The position numbers and the translations under genes are program-made. From UBA6902 sp964393845 (lineage in GTDB: Bacteria; Nitrospirota; Thermodesulfovibrionia; UBA6902), in contig CAYMUX010000047.1 in NCBI GenBank assembly GCA_964393845.1, positions 1 to 25,369 of the forward strand: a stretch of 25,369 nucleotides of DNA, in the 5' to 3' direction. The first letter of the stretch is position 1, and each line of letters starts with the position of its first letter. Shown one piece after another: positions 1-6,188 of this stretch. A model generated the notes under the pieces. The model ran no database searches. It saw only the letters and a program-made list of their open reading frames with translations, and was not told where the DNA came from.

Positions 1-200
1 ATATTTTCCTTAAATATTTCAAGTCTCCTCTTAAGTTTCTCCTTTTCAGCATTTGAATAGCAATATTTTATCCATTTCCCTGCATTCTTATCCGAGTCAT
101 TGAGGATTTTCTTGAAGCTTGACTGCTTGGCGTGGAGGTTGATAATGCGGTGTTTATTGCGCAAAAGTTCAGGCTTCAAGTTACAAACTTGAAGCCGCAT
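1..200 (-). CDS. Partial hypothetical protein, runs off the window edge
   Basis: An open frame on the minus strand runs from an ATG at 200 to the first base of the window without a stop (66 codons). It also continues upstream of that ATG for 12 codons to an in-frame TGA at about 234-236. The peptide is basic and lysine-rich (it includes NKHRIINLHAKQ and NAGKWIKYC) and looks like real coding sequence in composition, but I do not recognise the family. No ribosome binding site precedes the ATG, and the first codons lie inside an 11-bp inverted repeat (172-196), so the start is uncertain. It could also be an internal piece of a gene broken upstream. Confidence 0.35.
   Translation of the reverse strand, partial: MRLQVCNLKPELLRNKHRIINLHAKQSSFKKILNDSDKNAGKWIKYCYSNAEKEKLKRRLEIFKEN
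172..196. repeat. Perfect inverted repeat, 11-bp arms, 3-base loop
   Basis: GGCTTCAAGTT (172-182) and AACTTGAAGCC (186-196) form a perfect hairpin with the loop ACA. It overlaps the first codons of the partial ORF at 1-200. No T-run follows on either strand, so a rho-independent terminator is not indicated. A related motif (GTTTCAAG, directly repeated) occurs at 8310-8337 in the gap between the EF-G and RseC-family genes, so this may belong to a dispersed short repeat family. Confidence 0.6.
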
Positions 201-405
201 ATCGAATCCATTTAAAGAATATTCGCTATTGGATCAGTTTCGGGAAAGACTCCCGAAACACCGGAGGTTTAGCTTTAACAATTGATTTATTTTTTAAAAT
301 TAATTTGCAAAATCAGGAAGGAATAAGAAACTTAATACATAACAAGGAACCTAAAGTCAGTCCCTTGTTATACCATTCTGAAATTAATCTCTATATCAAA
401 TAAAT
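201..405. other. Gene-free stretch with two further hairpins
   Basis: I see no coding region here. Two inverted repeats stand out: TTTCGGGA (238-245) with TCCCGAAA (251-258), loop AAGAC; and TAACAAGG (340-347) with CCTTGTTA (363-370), loop 15 bases. The second lies 36 bases downstream of the bS22-like gene on the minus strand and could mark its 3' end, but no T-run follows. Together with the 172-196 hairpin and an ATCCA/TGGAT pair around the first repeat, the segment could be a structured RNA or a decayed mobile element. I recognise no riboswitch class. Confidence 0.4.
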
Positions 406-501
406 TTATTTATTTCTTCTTTGGTGCTTGGTCCTTTTAAGAAGCTTTCTGTGTTTGTGCTTACTCATCTTCTTCTTACGCCACTTTACAACATTGCCCA
501 T
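406..501 (-). CDS. bS22 / AURKAIP1-COX24-type small ribosomal protein (31 aa)
   Basis: A 31-codon ORF reads MGNVVKWRKKK then MSKHKHRKLLKRTKHQRRNK, ending in TAA. It begins with ATG at 501 and is preceded by a strong AAAGGAGG seven bases upstream, a spacing that also excludes the overlapping out-of-frame ATG. The extremely basic sequence matches the bacterial AURKAIP1/COX24 family, which includes the ~33-residue mycobacterial 30S protein bS22 and is related to mitochondrial mS38. The core MSKHKHRKLLKRT is characteristic. A tryptophan at residue 7 replaces the usual lysine/arginine. Role from the family: a component of the small ribosomal subunit. It is easily missed by length cut-offs. Confidence 0.85.
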   Translation of the reverse strand: MGNVVKWRKKKMSKHKHRKLLKRTKHQRRNK

Positions 502-552
502 CCATTAACCTCCTTTCATAAAACGCATTTAAAATATCTCTTTCCCATTTAT

Positions 553-590
553 AAAAGCTCACAGCTGACCGCTAATCGCTAATAGCTTTT
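553..590 (-). terminator. Possible terminator hairpin built from a short repeat
   Basis: On the minus strand, AAAAGCT (90-84 side) pairs with AGCTTTT (59-53 side) across a 24-base loop containing the partly repeated units ATTAGCGATTAGCGGTCAGC. The distal arm ends in TTTT. The repeat supplies the stop codon and last residues (KAISD) of the activator remnant at 572-805. The long loop makes terminator function only moderately likely. Confidence 0.4.
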
Positions 591-805
591 TTGCTGTTAT
601 ATTCACTTGCCTGATGCATAAACGCCTCAAGTTGAATATCAGAACCTGTTGCTTCGGCCCCGTCATATGCAACGCTGAGACACGGTATGCCGCTGTCCCG
701 TTTGAGTCCTTTTAACAGGGCGCTTACAATCGTACCGGGCATACAGCCGAAAGGCATCGCACTAATTATACCAGAAGCGCCTTTTTTTACAAAGTCCACT
801 GATTT
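572..805 (-). pseudogene. C-terminal remnant of a BcrA/BadF-HgdB-type activator
   Basis: The 77 codons KSVDFVKKGASG...SEYNSKKAISD align from end to end with the last ~77 residues of the 1406-residue activator encoded at 1496-5716. Both share SAMPFGCMPGTIV, the YDG motif and IQLEAFMHQ. Identity is high at the protein level, but the DNA is clearly diverged, so this is not a recent copy. The only start is a GTG at 799 without a ribosome binding site. Homology continues two codons upstream of it (AAA TCA) and stops exactly at the TAA of the membrane protein gene, which is in the same frame. All the ATPase and iron-sulfur parts are missing, so I treat it as a gene remnant. Confidence 0.75.
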
Positions 806-1471
806 TTATTTAGGGCCAGGTATATTAACACTTGCAATGTAGTCTACGATTTCCCATACCAATCTACATGTAATTAGATACATACAAAATTTAGTGTTAC
901 TATAGATAGGAATTCTATTTTCAAGATTAGGTGGTTTCTGTGTGTATATAAAGATAATACAAACAAATATTACGAGTGCGACTCCGATAAGTATAAAGTA
1001 TGGCAAGTAGCTAGATCTTACATAAAGACCTAACGGAATTTTTTGATTTTTAGGATCGCTTAAATATGCGACAATATCAATTATTCTCCAAATGGCGGCA
1101 ATGGTAACCAAAAATCCAATTAAAATAAAAATGTATTTTGTAGCACGAACTTGAAGGTCACCAGTTGTGAACATTAACACAATCCAACAAAGGACTACTG
1201 CAATTGGAATACAAATTAGGTAGTAGACTAAAAAAGGGTCACTTAGAGGTAGGAATGCACTCTGTTCACTGGACACGTAGTGAATAATCCCGAAAATAAG
1301 AAATGTACTGCCAAGAATCTTGGCAAACGTTTTGTTCATTTTCGCTACGTCAATACCGATCTTAAACTCCAGTCCGAACCCAACAGATAACGTTAGAATC
1401 CCCAAAAAAATGAGCAGGCCACCTAGTGGAGTATCTTTAATTAGTTGCAATAAATCAGCCATGTCAAACAT
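806..1471 (-). CDS. Unknown multi-pass membrane protein
   Basis: A 221-residue protein with five clear hydrophobic segments (about residues 11-33, 49-67, 81-103, 113-137 and 156-178) and a hydrophobic, Trp-containing C-terminal helix (about 194-214). The first two helices flank a short polar loop (FKIGIDVAKMNK). I recognise no catalytic motif and no named family. The start could be ATG 1471 or the in-frame ATG at 1462; only a weak AAAGAG lies upstream. It sits 24 bases behind the intact activator gene and ends two codons before the start codon of the divergent duplicate of that activator's 3' end. It therefore looks like a gene inserted between, or captured by, two copies. A 10-bp palindrome, ATAGTACTAT, lies at 1486-1495 at the upstream junction. 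Confidence 0.65.
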   Translation of the reverse strand: MFDMADLLQLIKDTPLGGLLIFLGILTLSVGFGLEFKIGIDVAKMNKTFAKILGSTFLIFGIIHYVSSEQSAFLPLSDPFLVYYLICIPIAVVLCWIVLMFTTGDLQVRATKYIFILIGFLVTIAAIWRIIDIVAYLSDPKNQKIPLGLYVRSSYLPYFILIGVALVIFVCIIFIYTQKPPNLENRIPIYSNTKFCMYLITCRLVWEIVDYIASVNIPGPK

Positions 1472-1495
1472 ACTCTTTAGAAAATATAGTACTAT

Positions 1496-4400
1496 TCATC
1501 CTATATCAAATTTATTCTTGTCTCTGTAGTTAGTTACCTGATGCATGAATGCCTCAAGCTGTATTTCATTCGTTACAGATTCCGTACCATCATACGGAAT
1601 ACTTATACATGGAATACTATAGTCATTGCTTATCGCACTCAAGAGAGCTGTAACTATTGTACCAGGCATGCATCCAAAAGGCATTGCACTTACAATTCCC
1701 GAAACACCTTTCTCTATCAGGTCAATTGCTTTGCCTACACTTAAGATTGTCTCTCCTTCAAATGAATCATGTATATATGGCCTGGCCTTTTTTAGAATCT
1801 CTCTGGTTGAAGGCTCATGAATAGTCTTGAGATTACCTTTAAATATATTCCCATATTTGTGTTCAATTTTTCTTTGAAGGTGGTTCTTCAATAAAAGTTT
1901 TACGGTCTCAGTAAAATCACGTTTTACAAATGCATGTTTTATTCCGATATGATTTACATAATAGATCCATTCCTCAGGAGGGGAAAGCCATACTTCGCCA
2001 CCTAACGATTCAATTTTATTAATCAGGTTTTCATTTGTAAACCTGTTTGATCTAACAAATATTTCCCCGATTATACCTATGAGTGGTTTTTTCTCCTTAT
2101 ATCTTGGAATAGAATCGAACTCCGTCCGTATGTTACTTAATACTCCTTCAATATTGCCGTTTTTCCCCTTGAGGGCATTATACAGTTTTGTTAAATTACT
2201 GCTGTAGGCATATTCCGTTAAACCCTTTTCTCTTTCATAGGGCCTTGTTTCATGAAGACATTTTGTAAGCACTTCTATCCCTACAATACCTTCCCAGGCC
2301 CTTCTAATAAAGTCATCACCTGCTATTCCAAGCTCATGATAAAAAGTCCTGTCCTGAACAGGTGAGAATACCCGAACATTATTTAACCCAAGCTGCTCCA
2401 GAACAAGTCTCTGGAATATATTATATTGGCCAAATCTGCAAGGTCCGGTCCCAGCCGGCATAAAAAAAGTAAAATTTTCAGAGATTGAATTTGAGGAATA
2501 TACTTTTTTTAGCATCTCGCCTATTGTAAGTATACATGGAAAGCACTGTTTGCCGGATACAGTCTGTCTTCCAATTTTAATTGTTTCTCTGTCAGGCTCA
2601 GGCAATACCTCTGCATAGACTCCAGTATATTCAAATGCAGCCGCCAATCCATATGCGTGGTCACACATTTTCGGAATAAAAACTTTCTTTTCACTCAATC
2701 GCATTGTCTCTGACTTCATGATCTTTTTTGCCGGTTTCCTGCTCCTACCGTCATCAATTCTTTTATTCTCGATGCTGTCCAGAAATGCCTCACATCTGGT
2801 TATTGCACCGGCATCTGCGCTGTGTTCATCTATTTCCAGAAAAAGATATGGTTTATCACCGATCTCTTCCTTGAAATATTCAAATATGAAAGAATCAGGC
2901 CCACAGTTGAAATTACTGATATATATGGGATATAACATCGGCTCGTCTTTTATTAACCTTGCAGCCTGAATAATTCTCTTTCCACTCTTCCAGTACATCT
3001 GAGGCCATTTATCTTTAATGTCTATTGCATCAATAGAGAGAAAATCGATGGGAATGGAGAGGACATCAAGTGTTGAAAGTTTCTGCGGGAGTTGCAGATT
3101 CACACCACTGTCACAAGAATTATAAGTCCTGCCCACAATCACGATGGTTCTTTCTTTCAGGGAAGACAGGGTATCCCTTCCCTTTTTTTGAATAAGGTTT
3201 TGGAATTCCTTCTGCTTTTCCTTTGCTTTTAATAGAGCGGATCTTATCTCGTTCGCAGATATATTAAACTGTTTGAGAGCACTTTTTATCTGTCTGATAA
3301 TGAATTTATCTCCCTTTCTGAAATCTATTATCGGACTCAATATATTCGCACCTCTGAAAGCGGCTTTAGAAAGATAAGGCATCGTCTGCACATAGGGACA
3401 TGGCGACTCTTTGTCAAAATATATATCTTCGTTTTTCAGACTGACGAAAGATGGCAAGAAGATATTCTCAACACCATTTTCAATGAGATACTTTACATGG
3501 CCGTGAGCTACCTTAACCGGGTAGCATGTTTCTGAAAGGACCGTCTCTGTACCGAGATTAACGATCTGTCTGTTTGTCTTCGGGGAAACAGTAATATCAA
3601 AACCGAGATCATAAAGAAGCGCGGTCCAGAAAGGTAAGTAGTCCTGAAAAAAAAATATATAAGGAATCCCTATCTTTTTTGTGCTTTCAGGCTTTGGTTC
3701 CGATTTCTGTGAATATTCCTTCCAGAGCAATTCTTCCCTAAATGCAAAAAGGTCTTCGATGTTTGACCTTTCTTTTTTCTTTATATCGTATTTCTCGCAT
3801 CTGCCTCCGTAAAATAAATGTCTTTTTTCACCTTCCATACTGACTTTATTTATATCACAAACATTTGAACATCCTTTACATTCGAATGATGACGTAGAGT
3901 AAGAACGGTTCGATAGCCCAAACCCTTTAAAAGACGTCTTATGGTCAGCCTCCTTTGACATGATATTATCTCTCGCAATAAGTGCCATGCCTATTGCTCC
4001 GGTGACATCGTGGTTTGGCGGTACTGTAATTTCTTGACCTATAAATTTTTCAAAGGCGGCTACTACCGATTTATTAAATGCCGTACCCCCCTGAAAAAAA
4101 ATATTCTTACCGATTCTTTTACTTGAGACCACTCTATTAATGTAATTTTCTACAATGGAGTATGCAAGACCTGCAAGCAGATCTTCTTTTTGCATTCCCT
4201 GTTGAAGATTCGCCATCAAGGAGTTTTCCATGAAAACCGTACATCTTTCGCCAAGATTGCATGGGTGCTTTGATGAAAAGGCCCTGCTAGCAAATTCTTC
4301 TTTAATTGATATATTAAGCTTCTTAGCCTGTTCCTCAAGGAAAGACCCTGTACCTGCCGCACAGGCTTTATTCATCTCAAAGTCAACTACTACACCATTG

Positions 4401-5716
4401 TCTATGGAAATATATTTGGAATCCTGTCCGCCTATCTCGAAAATAGTATCAACATTTTTATCAATAAATATGGCTGCTCTAGCCTGTGCTGTAATCTCAT
4501 TTTTTACAATATCTGCATTTACAAAGTCAGCAATCATATATCTGCCGGAACCTGTCGTACCTACTCCCAGAATCTCAACCTTACTGCCGACTTCTTCTCC
4601 AATTTCTTTCAGGCCACACATAACAGCGTCAATAGGTCTGCCAGCCGTCATAAGGTATCTTTTGGAAATGAGCTTCCCCTTTTCGTCAATCACCGCAAGG
4701 TTTGTACTTATTGATCCAATATCTATTCCCATATATGCCTTAGTCAGTACCTGAGATTTTATAACATAGCCTGTCTCATTTATGGCTAATTCTGGTTCAT
4801 GGTCACCATTGCCGCCGCCTACCACAATTTTTTTTCTTCCATTTCCGTGCCTGTCCAAAAAGTTGTCACCCTCAATAATTAGAGGATAACGTCCATTATC
4901 AGATACCTTGCCCGAAGTTAGATGATCTTCAAGGCTTTGTATATCAAATTCATTCGTTATACCATCTTTCACATCCTTTAAAACCGATCCAATAGCTCCC
5001 ATAAATGCAAAATAATCAGGAACAGTTACTTCAATATTGAATATCTCATTAAAAGCCCTTACTATGCCTAGATTTGCAGCAACCCCTCCCTGAAAAGATA
5101 TTTGAGGAATAATTTTCCTTCCCTTAACAATTGCACCTTTGAAATTTCTCACAACCGCGAAACAGAGTCCTGCAACAATATCTTCCATCGGAGTAGCTAT
5201 CTGCTGAAGATGGATCATGTCCGATTTTGCAAACACACTGCACCGTCCAGCTATGCGCGGAGGTTTTTCTGATTTGAGGGCAAGTTCGCCGAACTCTTCT
5301 ATAGTCAGATTAAGTCTTTCAGCCTGCTGGTCAAGAAAAGAACCGGTGCCTGCCGCACATACCGAGTTCATGGAGAACTCCTTGACCATCCCTTTATCAA
5401 GAAGGATAAGCTTGGAATCCTCTCCGCCCATTTCGATAACAGTCTTCACATGCGGATACAATTTTTTTGTTGAATAGCTGAGGGCGACCACTTCATTTAT
5501 TGGTTTTATCCCAAAAGCCCTGGCAATGAGTTTTCCCGCGGAACCTGTAACGCTCAGAAAAGCGTCAGAAGGTAATTGTTTCAGAAGATCATAGGCAACC
5601 GAAAGCGGGTTGCCTTTATGGCGTACATATTTCGTCTCAACGATACTGCCTTCAGAATCCAGAATCGCAAATTTTACACTGACTGAGCCTGCATCAAGTC
5701 CGATGTGAATCTTCAT
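1496..5716 (-). CDS. BcrA/BadF-type 2-hydroxyacyl-CoA dehydratase activator, large fused form
   Basis: A 1406-residue protein with two tandem ASKHA-fold ATPase domains. Domain one starts DAGSVSVK (8-15), has GGEDSK (97-102), and has cysteines at 120 (CAAGTGSFL) and 159 (GRCSVF). Domain two starts DIGSISTN (332-339), has GGQDSK (429-434), and has cysteines at 452 and 492. A Cys cluster (C613, C616, C620, C640) follows, then a DUF2229-like region (~680-970) and an HgdB-like C-terminal region (~1010-1390) with GKQCFPC and MPFGCMPG. In the archetype HgdC, two subunits share one [4Fe-4S] cluster; here the four cysteines could do this within one chain. Known family role: ATP-driven one-electron transfer to a dehydratase or reductase. 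The actual partner is unknown, and no separate dehydratase subunits lie nearby. The start ATG at 5716 is 12 bases behind the thiamine-binding gene. Confidence 0.88.
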   Translation of the reverse strand: MKIHIGLDAGSVSVKFAILDSEGSIVETKYVRHKGNPLSVAYDLLKQLPSDAFLSVTGSAGKLIARAFGIKPINEVVALSYSTKKLYPHVKTVIEMGGEDSKLILLDKGMVKEFSMNSVCAAGTGSFLDQQAERLNLTIEEFGELALKSEKPPRIAGRCSVFAKSDMIHLQQIATPMEDIVAGLCFAVVRNFKGAIVKGRKIIPQISFQGGVAANLGIVRAFNEIFNIEVTVPDYFAFMGAIGSVLKDVKDGITNEFDIQSLEDHLTSGKVSDNGRYPLIIEGDNFLDRHGNGRKKIVVGGGNGDHEPELAINETGYVIKSQVLTKAYMGIDIGSISTNLAVIDEKGKLISKRYLMTAGRPIDAVMCGLKEIGEEVGSKVEILGVGTTGSGRYMIADFVNADIVKNEITAQARAAIFIDKNVDTIFEIGGQDSKYISIDNGVVVDFEMNKACAAGTGSFLEEQAKKLNISIKEEFASRAFSSKHPCNLGERCTVFMENSLMANLQQGMQKEDLLAGLAYSIVENYINRVVSSKRIGKNIFFQGGTAFNKSVVAAFEKFIGQEITVPPNHDVTGAIGMALIARDNIMSKEADHKTSFKGFGLSNRSYSTSSFECKGCSNVCDINKVSMEGEKRHLFYGGRCEKYDIKKKERSNIEDLFAFREELLWKEYSQKSEPKPESTKKIGIPYIFFFQDYLPFWTALLYDLGFDITVSPKTNRQIVNLGTETVLSETCYPVKVAHGHVKYLIENGVENIFLPSFVSLKNEDIYFDKESPCPYVQTMPYLSKAAFRGANILSPIIDFRKGDKFIIRQIKSALKQFNISANEIRSALLKAKEKQKEFQNLIQKKGRDTLSSLKERTIVIVGRTYNSCDSGVNLQLPQKLSTLDVLSIPIDFLSIDAIDIKDKWPQMYWKSGKRIIQAARLIKDEPMLYPIYISNFNCGPDSFIFEYFKEEIGDKPYLFLEIDEHSADAGAITRCEAFLDSIENKRIDDGRSRKPAKKIMKSETMRLSEKKVFIPKMCDHAYGLAAAFEYTGVYAEVLPEPDRETIKIGRQTVSGKQCFPCILTIGEMLKKVYSSNSISENFTFFMPAGTGPCRFGQYNIFQRLVLEQLGLNNVRVFSPVQDRTFYHELGIAGDDFIRRAWEGIVGIEVLTKCLHETRPYEREKGLTEYAYSSNLTKLYNALKGKNGNIEGVLSNIRTEFDSIPRYKEKKPLIGIIGEIFVRSNRFTNENLINKIESLGGEVWLSPPEEWIYYVNHIGIKHAFVKRDFTETVKLLLKNHLQRKIEHKYGNIFKGNLKTIHEPSTREILKKARPYIHDSFEGETILSVGKAIDLIEKGVSGIVSAMPFGCMPGTIVTALLSAISNDYSIPCISIPYDGTESVTNEIQLEAFMHQVTNYRDKNKFDIG

Positions 5717-5728
5717 CTTATAGATTCC

Positions 5729-6034
5729 TTACTTCTTCAATGACTTATGGAGTCTCATTTCTACGGATTCCACCTTTTCTTCAATCATGTTATGATGTTT
5801 TTTTCTGTCATCAATCTTAATAGAAGTAACTACCCTTTCTTCACCTCTCAAGACGGCCTGGTGGCATTTCTTAATCAAGGCCATCACATCATCCCACTTA
5901 CCTTCAACAACAGTGCCCATAGGATTCAATTTATATGGCAGGCCACTATTATCTACAATTTTTAAAACCTTTGCAACATCATTTCCAACGCTTGCGCCTT
6001 TACCAAGCGGAACTATGCTGAATTCTACAAGCAC
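5729..6034 (-). CDS. Thiamine-binding protein, MTH1187/YkoF-like (DUF77)
   Basis: A 101-residue protein beginning MLVEFSIVPLGKGASVG, followed by LNPMGTVVEGKWDDVMALI and a basic C-terminal helix. This pattern, and the ~100-residue length, are typical of the MTH1187 family, whose members form ferredoxin-like tetramers and bind thiamine or small ligands. It is the first gene of a likely two-gene unit, since the activator gene follows after 12 bases. No thiamine biosynthesis gene or TPP riboswitch is visible, so its role here is open. The upstream 150 bases are filled by hairpin repeats (6057-6177). Confidence 0.85.
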   Translation of the reverse strand: MLVEFSIVPLGKGASVGNDVAKVLKIVDNSGLPYKLNPMGTVVEGKWDDVMALIKKCHQAVLRGEERVVTSIKIDDRKKHHNMIEEKVESVEMRLHKSLKK

Positions 6035-6056
6035 TTATAAAAAGTTCTCCTTTCAA

Positions 6057-6177
6057 ATCTCCCCCTTTGAAAAAGGGGGATTAAGGGGGATTTTGAAATA
6101 AAAACATTCATCAAAAAATCTCCCCTTGCCCCTCTTTTTCAAAGAGGGGAATCATCCAACCCCCTGTAACTGAGGGG
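6057..6177. repeat. Cluster of three C/G-rich hairpins
   Basis: Three inverted repeats lie in a row between the EF-G paralog and the thiamine-binding gene: TCCCCCTTT (6060-6068) with AAAGGGGGA (6072-6080); CCCCTCTTT (6129-6137) with AAAGAGGGG (6141-6149); and CCCCT/AGGGG around 6161-6177. The related tracts GGGGGATTAAGGGGGATTTT and AATCTCCCC recur between them. A similar hairpin, CCCCTCT/AGAGGGG, is at 23249-23266. The last unit lies just behind the EF-G stop codon and may help end its transcript. This is a dispersed intergenic repeat type; mobility is inferred only. Confidence 0.7.
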
Positions 6178-6188
6178 TTACTTTCAAA

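Noticed and set aside
4230..4754. Open frame on the plus strand (174 codons)
   Set aside because: It lies wholly antisense to conserved ATPase motifs of the activator and has no family-like sequence or ribosome binding site.
6057..6177. CRISPR array
   Set aside because: The units are palindromic, of unequal sequence and spacing, with no unique spacers and no cas genes in the window.
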